Part shown: positions 1 through 5,697 of the stretch, piece by piece
How the letters are laid out: each line of letters opens with the position of its first letter
Position numbering within the stretch: position 1 is the first letter of the stretch
Assembly: GCA_937901225.1 (NCBI GenBank)
Contig: CALCGX010000022.1
Coordinates: forward strand, 1 to 8,463
DNA from: an uncultured Bacteroidales bacterium
GTDB taxonomy: Bacteria > Bacteroidota > Bacteroidia > Bacteroidales > Paludibacteraceae
Direction: 5' to 3'
Length of the DNA stretch: 8,463 nucleotides
Notes under the pieces: generated by a model
Databases searched by the model: none
Told to the model about the DNA's origin: nothing
What the model saw: the letters and a program-made list of their open reading frames with translations, nothing else
Position numbers and translations under genes: made by a program

Positions 1-1
1 G

Positions 2-103
2 AAGTGCCGTCTTGTTCCGACTCCGGTCGGCATGGCAGCTGAGGCTCTGGGAATCAAGGCGGATAAAGTTCCCTCGGTCAATGCGCCGGAATATCTGCAA
101 TAA
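2..103 (+). CDS. C-terminal tail of an unrecognised gene, cut by the window edge
   Basis: An open frame runs in from the left edge for 33 codons to a TAA at 101-103. The visible residues begin KCRLVPTPVGMAAEALGIK and end APEYLQ. I do not recognise the family, and the fragment is too short to assign a function. Its codons are richer in G and C (CCG, GTC, CTG, GCG) than those of the genes downstream, which use mainly TTG for leucine and GGT for glycine. The stop overlaps the next ATG as TAATG, a layout typical of translationally coupled genes. It could also be noncoding, because 33 open codons can occur by chance; the protein-like composition and the TAATG overlap favour a real gene end. Confidence 0.4.
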   Translation, partial: KCRLVPTPVGMAAEALGIKADKVPSVNAPEYLQ

Positions 104-576
104 TGCAAACTTGTGAACTTGGTTTAAAATCACTTGCCGGAGTACCTGGAGCCTACTTAAATGACAAAGGAAACTGGAGCTTTGTAAGTAAAAGCGGACT
201 TGTTTTCCCTGTATATGACGAAGATGGCTTTATCTATATCAAAGGTCGTTGCAAGACGATGTTGTTGGGCCCTAGTGGACAGAATATCTACCCAGAGGAG
301 ATTGAGGCGAAGATCAACAATATGCCATACGTATTGGAGTCGTTGGTGCTGCAGAAAGAGGATACCCGATTGGTGGCATTGGTTTGCCCTGATTTCGAAG
401 CTGTGGATGCAGACAAACTCACTCAAGAGCAGCTGGAGGCCATTATGGACGAGAATCGCAAGTTGGTGAATGCGGAGTTGGCTGCATATGAGCAGATTAG
501 CATCGTGAAGCTCTATACGCACGAGTTTGAGAAGACACCTAAGAAGAGTATTAAGCGCTTTCTTTACGAGGCGTAG
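103..576 (+). CDS. C-terminal domain fragment of a long-chain acyl-CoA synthetase (AMP-forming), with an unrelated N-terminus
   Basis: Residues 38-157 match the mobile C-terminal domain of AMP-forming acyl-CoA synthetases: YDEDGFIYIKGRCK (hinge region), then MLLGPSGQNIYPEEIEAK, and an ending TPKKSIKRFLYEA. The full family is roughly 550-600 residues and activates fatty acids to acyl-AMP and then acyl-CoA in the cytoplasm. Here the whole N-terminal adenylation domain is absent, including the P-loop-like motif and the usual GWLHTGDLG just before this point. Residues 1-37 (MQTCELGLKS onward) do not resemble the family. They use CTT/TTA leucine and GGA glycine, unlike the codons after position 214. 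In the closing motif, serine 149 sits where many relatives have the A10 lysine, with lysines at 147, 148 and 151. The piece alone should not catalyse the reaction. It may be a truncated or fused pseudogene, or an assembly chimera; the ATG at 103 is only the first in frame. Confidence 0.6.
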   Translation: MQTCELGLKSLAGVPGAYLNDKGNWSFVSKSGLVFPVYDEDGFIYIKGRCKTMLLGPSGQNIYPEEIEAKINNMPYVLESLVLQKEDTRLVALVCPDFEAVDADKLTQEQLEAIMDENRKLVNAELAAYEQISIVKLYTHEFEKTPKKSIKRFLYEA

Positions 577-578
577 TA

Positions 579-667
579 AGCCTACCCCCAACCCCTCCCT
601 ATAGGGAAGGGAGTTGCGTAGGACTAAAAAAAAGTCCTTCCCTTTAGGGGAGGATTTAGGAGAGGCT
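579..667. repeat. Interspersed inverted-repeat (MITE-like) element between the acyl-CoA synthetase fragment and coaX
   Basis: This gap holds an imperfect long inverted repeat: 579-601 pairs with 645-667 with about 7 mismatches in 23. Inside are nested palindromes. One is centred on CCCTATAGGG (597-606), and one is a 7-bp hairpin at 636-653 (CCTTCCC/GGGGAGG, loop TTTA). An apical 6-bp stem AGGACT/AGTCCT (620-625/633-638) closes a loop of seven A. The CCTACCCCCAACCCCTCCC type sequence is, from my recollection, a common intergenic repeat of Bacteroidales genomes, often translated by mistake as peptides like NSLPYREGLGVG. It carries no gene. It may act as an RNA structural element or weak terminator, and its right end lies only 8 bp before the coaX start. 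Confidence 0.7.
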
Positions 668-675
668 GATAGGAT

Positions 676-1407
676 ATGAATTTGTGTATTGATCAGGGAA
701 ATTCGAGGACGAAGGTGGCGCTGTTTAAGGACGGCGTGATCGTGAAGAACCTGCTGTACCGCTCGTTTACGAGTGTGGATGTGGAGCGGTTGTTCTCGTT
801 GTATCCGATTACGCAGAGCATCGTATCGTCGGTGGCGAACATGGAGCCTGCTGTGATCAATGCGCTCAATCGATTGTCGAAGAAGTTCGTGCTGTTTGAC
901 CACTTGACACCATTGCCCATCAAGAACTGCTATCAGACGCCAGAGACGCTGGGACACGATCGCATAGCAGCTGCCGTAGGGGCGGCACATTTGTGCCCCG
1001 GGCAGAACCTGCTGATAGTGGATGCTGGTTCGGCGGTGACCTATGACTTTGTGTCGGCTGAGCAAGGGTATTTGGGTGGTAATATCGCCCCGGGTATCAA
1101 GATGCGCTTGACGGCATTGAACCAGATGACCAAGCGACTGCCGAAGGTGGAAGTGGAGCCAGATGCGTTGACGCCCTTGTTTGGCAAGAACACCAAAGAG
1201 GCCATGGCAGCAGGTGTGGTGCGTGGACTGGTGTTTGAGGTAAAAGGCTATATGCGCCAATTGAAGGAGCAGAAGATAGCGTTTAAGACCTATGTGACGG
1301 GCGGCCATGCACCTTATATATTAAATGCGATGAAGCAGAAAGAGGTGGTGGGCGAACCACACTTGGTGTTGATAGGACTGAATAGGATTTTGGAGTTTAG
1401 AGGTTAA
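676..1407 (+). CDS. coaX: Type III pantothenate kinase
   Basis: CoaX phosphorylates pantothenate to 4'-phosphopantothenate, the first step of coenzyme A synthesis, in the cytoplasm. The 243-residue length fits the family. Visible ASKHA-fold motifs are the phosphate loop DQGNSRTK (6-13), LGHDRIAAAVGA with the presumed catalytic Asp95, DAGSAVTYD (116-124, Asp116), GGNIAPG (134-140), GVVRGLVFEVKG (180-191) and TGG (208-210). The ATG at 676 gives a complete N-terminus beginning MNLCIDQGN. Weak AGGAG (658-662) and AGGAT (671-675) precede it, the former inside the repeat element. The last codons and the TAA fall within a 21-bp tandem repeat (1393-1431), so the final Phe-Arg-Gly is repeat-encoded. 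It is the first intact gene of a likely operon; the next gene starts 44 bp later. Confidence 0.95.
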   Translation: MNLCIDQGNSRTKVALFKDGVIVKNLLYRSFTSVDVERLFSLYPITQSIVSSVANMEPAVINALNRLSKKFVLFDHLTPLPIKNCYQTPETLGHDRIAAAVGAAHLCPGQNLLIVDAGSAVTYDFVSAEQGYLGGNIAPGIKMRLTALNQMTKRLPKVEVEPDALTPLFGKNTKEAMAAGVVRGLVFEVKGYMRQLKEQKIAFKTYVTGGHAPYILNAMKQKEVVGEPHLVLIGLNRILEFRG

Positions 1408-1431
1408 AGGTTAGAGTTTAGAGGTTAAAGG
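1393..1431. repeat. Two-copy 21-bp tandem repeat at the 3' end of coaX
   Basis: The 18-base string GAGTTTAGAGGTTAAAGG occurs at 1393-1410 and again at 1414-1431, with a period of 21. The first copy contains the end of coaX (Phe-Arg-Gly and the TAA at 1405-1407); the second lies in the gap before the outer-membrane protein gene. GTTTAGAGGTTA-like strings are, as I recall, common between Bacteroidales genes. No function is evident, and copy number could vary between strains. Confidence 0.75.
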
Positions 1432-1451
1432 CGTGGATAAAAAAATAGATT

Positions 1452-2672
1452 ATGAATTATAAAAGATATATAGTAATAGCAGTAGCAACAATGATGGTTG
1501 TGGGCGCGTGGGCGCAGAATGCGACATCCTCACCATCTTCGAGATTTGGATATGGAGAGTTGAATGACAATCTGCCAGGTGCTTATCGTGCGATGGGTGG
1601 AGTAGGTACGGGTATGCGTTCGAACAAAGCAATAAACCCTTCTCAGCCTGCTTCGTATACAGGTGGCGATTCATTGACGTTTATGTTTGATATAGCAGGT
1701 TCGTTCTTGTACACGAACTATGGCGATATGAATGGTCAGCGCAATCGCTTGAATGGCAACTTGGAGTATATCACGATGCAGTTTCCATTGTGGAAAAGGT
1801 ATGTAGCTATGTCGGTAGGTGTGACACCGTATTCGGCTGTGGGATATAATTTTGCGTTGTCCGATTCTACTACCTCTGGGCATCAATTTACCAAGACATA
1901 TAGTGGAGAAGGTGGTTTTACGCAAGTGTATGGCGGTTTGAGTGTGAATATCTGCGATTGGGTAGCATTGGGTGCAAATGTGTACTATATGTTCGGCGAG
2001 ACGACTCAAAAGCGTGCATTGACCTTTGCGGATGCCAATTTGAAGTCGGTGGAGCAAGGTGATTACTTGCATGTGAATAGTTTGCGTTTGCGATATGGTA
2101 TGCAGTTGTTCCATACCTTTGGCAAACATGCGGTGGTATTGGGTGGAATGTTTGAGAACAAGCAGCGTTTTTCTCGTTGCGAGTATCAGCAGATAGAGAC
2201 CAACTCCGCAGATACTGTAACAACGATGGATGCGGGTTTTGAGATGCCGATGGTATATGGTGCGGGTTTGAGTTATTGCTATGCTGACCGCATTACGTTG
2301 GCATTGGATTATCAATGTCAAGATTGGGCTAATGTGTTGTATTTCAATGATAATGATGCATTGGCTACACGTCATCGTTGGGCGTTAGGTGCAGAATATA
2401 GACATGATCCTATGGGTAGAAGATTCTTGGATAGAATGAGTTGGCGTGTAGGAGCAAGTTATGCAACCTCCTATACAACTCAGTTTGAGCAGCCACATTT
2501 GTCTGTGACGATGGGTTTTGGTTTTCCATTGCGTACGATAGGTACGGTGGTGAATACCACGTTTGAATATGGTCGAAGAGGATTTGCTGCAGGTCAGATG
2601 AACGAAAACTACGTGCGTTTTGTGGTGAATGCTGCGATTGCGGAGCATTGGTTCTTCAAGCGCAAGTTATAA
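1452..2672 (+). CDS. Putative outer-membrane beta-barrel protein linked to coaX in Bacteroidales
   Basis: This 406-residue protein begins with a signal peptide: Lys-Arg at 4-5, a hydrophobic stretch at about 6-20, and likely cleavage after Ala21 (WA-QN). After it comes a conserved-looking start SRFGYGELNDNLPGAYRAMG (30-49) and an NPSQPAS segment (62-68). The rest consists of alternating, aromatic-rich strands with many Gly and Tyr, such as QVYGGLSVNICDWVALGANV, ending WFFKRKL. This pattern fits an outer-membrane barrel, possibly of the FadL/PorV-like type, and I recall similar proteins next to coaX in Bacteroides. The barrel call is an inference, and the transported substrate is unknown. The gene lies 44 bp after coaX and 42 bp before the TPR gene, which fits co-transcription. 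The ATG at 1452 is chosen because it gives a complete signal peptide. Confidence 0.8.
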   Translation: MNYKRYIVIAVATMMVVGAWAQNATSSPSSRFGYGELNDNLPGAYRAMGGVGTGMRSNKAINPSQPASYTGGDSLTFMFDIAGSFLYTNYGDMNGQRNRLNGNLEYITMQFPLWKRYVAMSVGVTPYSAVGYNFALSDSTTSGHQFTKTYSGEGGFTQVYGGLSVNICDWVALGANVYYMFGETTQKRALTFADANLKSVEQGDYLHVNSLRLRYGMQLFHTFGKHAVVLGGMFENKQRFSRCEYQQIETNSADTVTTMDAGFEMPMVYGAGLSYCYADRITLALDYQCQDWANVLYFNDNDALATRHRWALGAEYRHDPMGRRFLDRMSWRVGASYATSYTTQFEQPHLSVTMGFGFPLRTIGTVVNTTFEYGRRGFAAGQMNENYVRFVVNAAIAEHWFFKRKL

Positions 2673-2714
2673 ACTATGAGTGATAAATTATAAACATAAA
2701 ATATAAAAACAAAC

Positions 2715-4079
2715 ATGAAAAAAGTATTATTGATTGCTTTGTGCTTCGCTATCCCAATGGCAGGCTTTGCACAAAAGAAGAAAAAGAAAGGTGCTGAACC
2801 AGAGGTGGTAGCACCTGTAGTAGAAACCTTGTCAGACGAGGAGTGCATGGTGAATCTTTCGCTGTTTCACGAGTCTGTAAAAAACAAACAGTACGATGAG
2901 GCTTATGGTTTCTGGTTGCCAGTCTATCAAGCTCGTCCTGACCTCAACAAGGCTATCTATACCGATGGTGATGAGATCTTGGAGTATCGTTATGCTCAAG
3001 CAACGGATGATAATGTGCGCAAGGCGTTGCGTGATTCCATCTTGAAGTTGCACGATGATCGTATCAAGTATTTTGATGAAGCACGTTACCCAGATGAGTA
3101 CGTATTGGGTTTGAAGGCAATGGATTATTTGACTTTGTTCCCAGAAGATGAGTTGGCATTGCCTGCTTATGATTGGTTGAAGGAGTCAGTAACCGCATTG
3201 GGCGTAAAGGCACAAATTACAGTGCTTCGTAAGTTCGTAGAGGTAAGTTACAATCTCTATAAATCCAATACCGACCAATATGGTGACCAATTCTTGGCCG
3301 ATTACCAGTTGGCTTCTAGCACATTGGAGCAGATTGCAGCTGCAGGTGGTAAGAATGCAGAGCACGCAACTAGTCAGAAGGCATATGTAGATCGTCTCTA
3401 TGCTGCTTCTGGTGCTGCTGATTGTGGTCAGATGGATCAGATGTATGCTAGTGTGGTAGCAGAGAGCGCCAATGATTTAGAGAAGTTGGGTTCGATTATG
3501 AAACTCTATCGTCGTCTTGGTTGTACCGAGAGCGAGGTTTATTTTGCTGCTGCTGAGCACTCACACAAGTTGCAACCTACTGCAGAGTCTGCTGCTGGTT
3601 GTGCACAAATGTGCATCAAGAAGGGAGATTTGGAAGGCGCTGTAGAGTACTACAAGCAAGCATTGTCTATGGTTACTGTAGATGAGGATAAGGCAGATTA
3701 TCTCTATCGCTTGGCCAATGTGTATGTATCTTTGAAGAACTATCAACAAGGTGTTGCCTATGCGCAACAAGCTTTGGATATCGAGCCAGAGGATGGTCGT
3801 TGCTATTTGTTGATGGGTATCTGCTATGCGAGTGCTAAGGTGTCTGACGATCCAATCTTGGCTCGCTCTGTATTCTGGGTAGCATGCGATATGTTTGCTA
3901 AGGCAAAACAAGTGGATGCATCTTGCTCAAGCGATGCTAACAAATTGATTGCTACTTATCGTCAATACTTCCCAAGCAAAGAGGATGTGTTCTTCCACCG
4001 CGATTTGAACGAAGGTTCACCTTATCGCGTAGGTGGTTGGGTAAATAGAACCACTACTTGCCGTTCGAAGGCTGAGTAA
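2715..4079 (+). CDS. Secreted (periplasmic) tetratricopeptide-repeat protein
   Basis: The 454-residue product has a clear signal peptide (MKKVLLIALCFAIPMAGFA) with likely cleavage after Ala19, then a lysine run (21-25) and an acidic/Pro-rich linker. The body is alpha-helical. The best repeats are at about 291-324 (GDLEGAVEYYKQALSM) and 326-359 (YRLANVYVSLKNYQQGVAYAQQALDIEP), both standard TPR patterns; weaker helical repeats lie upstream. The C-terminal tail around 417-450 (FPSKEDVFF... GGWVNRTTTCR) looks like a family signature. TPR proteins are scaffolds, and here a periplasmic partner role in envelope assembly is plausible given the outer-membrane protein before it and lptC after it. The exact function is unknown. 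There is no lipobox cysteine, so it should be soluble in the periplasm. Confidence 0.85.
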   Translation: MKKVLLIALCFAIPMAGFAQKKKKKGAEPEVVAPVVETLSDEECMVNLSLFHESVKNKQYDEAYGFWLPVYQARPDLNKAIYTDGDEILEYRYAQATDDNVRKALRDSILKLHDDRIKYFDEARYPDEYVLGLKAMDYLTLFPEDELALPAYDWLKESVTALGVKAQITVLRKFVEVSYNLYKSNTDQYGDQFLADYQLASSTLEQIAAAGGKNAEHATSQKAYVDRLYAASGAADCGQMDQMYASVVAESANDLEKLGSIMKLYRRLGCTESEVYFAAAEHSHKLQPTAESAAGCAQMCIKKGDLEGAVEYYKQALSMVTVDEDKADYLYRLANVYVSLKNYQQGVAYAQQALDIEPEDGRCYLLMGICYASAKVSDDPILARSVFWVACDMFAKAKQVDASCSSDANKLIATYRQYFPSKEDVFFHRDLNEGSPYRVGGWVNRTTTCRSKAE

Positions 4080-4084
4080 TATGA

Positions 4085-4101
4085 AAGCGCGTTTGGCGCT
4101 T
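4085..4101 (+). promoter_or_regulatory. Small hairpin between the TPR gene and lptC
   Basis: AAGCGC (4085-4090) pairs perfectly with GCGCTT (4096-4101) around a 5-base loop GTTTG, starting five bases after the TPR stop codon. No T-run follows, so it is not a standard terminator. It might stabilise the upstream mRNA end or tune expression of lptC. A 6-bp stem can also arise by chance. Confidence 0.35.
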
Positions 4102-4115
4102 GATACTAAGAAGCA

Positions 4116-4691
4116 TTGAAACAATTACAATTATTACAACAACTAACAACCAAGAGAATCATGTTGATGGTTCTCTTGGTGTTGGTTATGGTAGGTTGTC
4201 GCCGTCGTGATGTGCGTTTGCGCGCAGATGCCGTCACGGATCGAGCCGCTATGGCAGTATTAGAGGCGAGCGATGTGACTACGATTATTTCCGATTCGGG
4301 AGTGGTACGCTATCGCATCAAAGCTCAAACATGGAAAGTGTATGATAAAGCCGACACCCCCTATTGGGAGTTCCCTGATGGTATCTATCTAGAGAAATTC
4401 AACACGGAGTTGGAGCCAGATGCTAGCATTGAGTCGGATTACGCTTTCTACAACGAACCAGCACAACGTTGGACATTGCGTGGTAATGTCAAGGCCATGA
4501 ACCTTGAGGGGGAACAATTTGAAACCCCATTGCTGTTTTGGGATCAGAAATCGGAGTCGATTTATTCTGATTCGTCGATTGTGATCACTCGCGAAGCTTC
4601 GATTATTCAGGGAGTAGGATTTAGATCCAATCAAGAGATGACGAAATATACGATTCTCCGCCCAACAGGCATCTTCCCAATCAATGAATAG
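4116..4691 (+). CDS. lptC: LPS export ABC transporter periplasmic protein LptC, probable lipoprotein
   Basis: LptC links the inner-membrane LptBFG transporter to the periplasmic LPS bridge. Residues about 50-187 carry the family pattern as seen in Bacteroidales: ASDVTTIISDSGVVRYRIKA (51-70), YWEFPDGIYLEKF (83-95), WTLRGNVKAMNLEGEQFET (119-137), LLFWDQKSESIYSD (139-152), IIQGVGF (163-169) and an end YTILRPTGIFPINE. The TTG start at 4116 gives an N-terminus with Thr-Thr-Lys-Arg before a hydrophobic stretch and MVGC, a plausible lipobox with Cys28. The first in-frame ATG (4161) would leave only Met-Leu-Met before that stretch, so TTG is preferred but not certain. The residues after the cysteine are Arg-Arg-Arg-Asp, not the acidic pattern reported for surface-exported Bacteroidetes lipoproteins, which fits periplasmic anchoring. 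It follows the TPR gene by 36 bp and precedes the thioesterase by 19 bp. Confidence 0.88.
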   Translation: MKQLQLLQQLTTKRIMLMVLLVLVMVGCRRRDVRLRADAVTDRAAMAVLEASDVTTIISDSGVVRYRIKAQTWKVYDKADTPYWEFPDGIYLEKFNTELEPDASIESDYAFYNEPAQRWTLRGNVKAMNLEGEQFETPLLFWDQKSESIYSDSSIVITREASIIQGVGFRSNQEMTKYTILRPTGIFPINE

Positions 4692-4710
4692 TTAAACAGG
4701 TGAATAACAT

Positions 4711-5478
4711 ATGAAATATAGACATACAATCATTGTGCCTTATCAAGATGTAGATGCTTCGCGTCGTCTGCGTCTGTATTCGATGGAAAATTACTTGCTC
4801 AATATAGCAGGTAAAGTGGCAGACGAGATGGGGATTGGTATTCCCGCGTTGTTGCCCATGAATTATACATGGATCATCACGCATTTGAATATGGAGATGC
4901 TCTATTTGCCCAAACATGGTGAGGAGATGGTTGTTGAGACATGGATTGAGCGCAATGCACATATGTTGTCGGTGCGTGATTTTCGTATTTACCAACCGCA
5001 AGCAGATGGTACAGAGCGACTAATAGGCTGCGCGAAGACTGTTTGGGCAGTATTGGATTTGACCTCGCGCGAGATCGTGAATATCTTTGATCATGAAATC
5101 TTCAAAGACTCGGTAGATGGCGAAGCACTCAATATGGCTCGTGCACCACGCCTTCGCCCGATTCAGCTGGATGATATAGAAGATGAGGGTGGAGTAGCAG
5201 GCGAGGTATTGCATGAGATTCAGTACTCAGATGTGGATTACAACTGTCATTGCAATTCGTGTAAATACCTAGAATGGATGGTGAATGCTGTGCAAGCATT
5301 TGATAATCAAAAGCCATTTAGATTAGATATCAATTACGTTAAAGAATTGTATCAAGGCGATGTGATGTATACGCGATTTTTGAAAACTGAAAACGCAGTA
5401 CGCTATCAGCAAGTGGACGAAAATGGTGCAACCTGCTGTAGTGCTATGATTACACAAATAGAAAACGTAAGTTGTTGA
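4711..5478 (+). CDS. Acyl-[acyl-carrier-protein] thioesterase (FatA/FatB-type, double hotdog)
   Basis: The enzyme hydrolyses acyl-ACP to release free fatty acid in the cytoplasm, ending or diverting fatty-acid elongation. The 255 residues fit the bacterial two-hotdog form. The N-terminal hotdog spans about 1-130 (YQDVDASRRLRLYSMENYL, then HLNMEMLYLPKHGEEMVVETWIER), and the C-terminal one about 165-255. The catalytic region reads DVDYNCHCNSCKYLEWM (174-190), matching the plant pattern DxNxHxNxxxYxxW. Asp176, Asn178 and His180 are the expected active residues, and Glu212 in INYVKELYQGD fits the acidic member. Chain-length preference cannot be read from sequence. It lies 19 bp after lptC and is followed by a terminator, so it is probably the operon's last gene. 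Its TGA overlaps a TGTTGATAA motif of the nrdJ control region. Confidence 0.9.
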   Translation: MKYRHTIIVPYQDVDASRRLRLYSMENYLLNIAGKVADEMGIGIPALLPMNYTWIITHLNMEMLYLPKHGEEMVVETWIERNAHMLSVRDFRIYQPQADGTERLIGCAKTVWAVLDLTSREIVNIFDHEIFKDSVDGEALNMARAPRLRPIQLDDIEDEGGVAGEVLHEIQYSDVDYNCHCNSCKYLEWMVNAVQAFDNQKPFRLDINYVKELYQGDVMYTRFLKTENAVRYQQVDENGATCCSAMITQIENVSC

Positions 5479-5592
5479 TAACTTTTGCAAAACGGAAAAC
5501 TTTTGCTGTTGATAAAAAATGCAAGTTGCTAATAGATAGTGACTTGCATTTTTGTTTTGGACAACTTTGTATGCTTGTTGAAAACTTTTTTG
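5472..5592. repeat. Repeated TGTTGAtAA / AACTTTTGC motifs upstream of nrdJ
   Basis: TGTTGATAA occurs at 5473-5481 and 5507-5515, and TGTTGAAAA at 5576-5584. AACTTTTGC occurs at 5480-5488 and 5498-5506, with AACTTTTTTG at 5583-5592. The composite TTGTTGAWAACTTTT appears at 5472-5486 and again exactly 103 bp later at 5575-5589. Read on the other strand the core is TTATCAACA, one base from the E. coli DnaA box TTATCCACA. A regulator-binding role for nrdJ is an inference; A/T-rich intergenic DNA makes chance similarity possible. Confidence 0.4.
5515..5553 (+). terminator. Hairpin terminator ending the coaX-to-thioesterase operon
   Basis: AAAAATGCAAGT (5515-5526) pairs perfectly with ACTTGCATTTTT (5542-5553), giving a 12-bp stem with a 15-base loop and a T5 run at the 3' side. 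It starts 37 bp after the thioesterase stop and lies ahead of the nrdJ promoter. The A-run on the 5' side could make it work on the minus strand too, but no minus-strand gene ends here. The large loop and modest GC content make it moderate in strength. Confidence 0.75.
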
Positions 5593-5601
5593 TTCGAAAA
5601 A

Positions 5602-5633
5602 TTTGCATAAATAAAATATTTATACTAATTTTG
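5602..5633 (+). promoter_or_regulatory. Bacteroidetes-type promoter for nrdJ
   Basis: TTTG at 5602-5605 (-33 element) is followed after 20 bases by TAATTTTG at 5626-5633, a full match to the Bacteroidetes -7 consensus TAnnTTTG. Spacing of about 19-21 is what this sigma factor class uses. Transcription would begin near 5640, giving a leader of about 58 bases before the nrdJ ATG. This is the best promoter match I found in the window, and it separates nrdJ from the upstream operon. Confidence 0.75.
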
Positions 5634-5646
5634 CAGTCGATTTTCG

Positions 5647-5662
5647 CCCTTGTATGTAAGGG
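5647..5662 (+). promoter_or_regulatory. Small hairpin in the nrdJ 5' leader
   Basis: CCCTT (5647-5651) pairs with AAGGG (5658-5662) around a 6-base loop, within the first bases of the predicted nrdJ transcript. A 5-bp stem may stabilise the mRNA 5' end or be chance. It does not resemble a cobalamin riboswitch, which is far larger. Confidence 0.25.
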
Positions 5663-5697
5663 TTTGTGGATTTAAAAAATGTAACTAATTATATATC

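Noticed and set aside
157..1308. 383-residue open frame on the minus strand
   Set aside because: It lies antisense to the acyl-CoA synthetase domain and coaX, both with clear family motifs, and its middle is translation of the interspersed repeat. The product has no recognisable domain.
1671..2375. 234-residue minus-strand open frame
   Set aside because: It is antisense to the outer-membrane protein gene. Its His/Ile/Gln-rich composition is typical of a shadow frame.
2673..2714. A/T-rich gap with TATAAAC repeated twice before the TPR gene
   Set aside because: It has no TAnnTTTG promoter and the repeat is too short and A/T-rich to be meaningful; it is likely just an operon spacer.
2778..2795. 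A-rich lysine-run codons near the TPR protein N-terminus as a phase-variation tract
   Set aside because: The A stretches are interrupted by G every few bases, with no homopolymer or unit repeat long enough for frequent slippage.
4081..4119. 12-codon ORF (ATG directly after the TPR stop) that could be a leader peptide before lptC
   Set aside because: It overlaps the small hairpin and the TTG start but has no conserved feature or attenuator-like T-run, so it cannot be told from chance.
5472..5675. 67-residue plus-strand ORF between the thioesterase gene and nrdJ
   Set aside because: It runs through the terminator hairpin and the nrdJ promoter, is Phe/Lys/Ile-rich as expected for random A/T-rich DNA, and has no recognisable motif.
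5634..5697. Possible cobalamin riboswitch in the nrdJ leader
   Set aside because: The leader is only about 60 bases with one 5-bp hairpin, and there is no B12-box-like sequence. B12 riboswitches usually control B12-independent alternatives rather than nrdJ.
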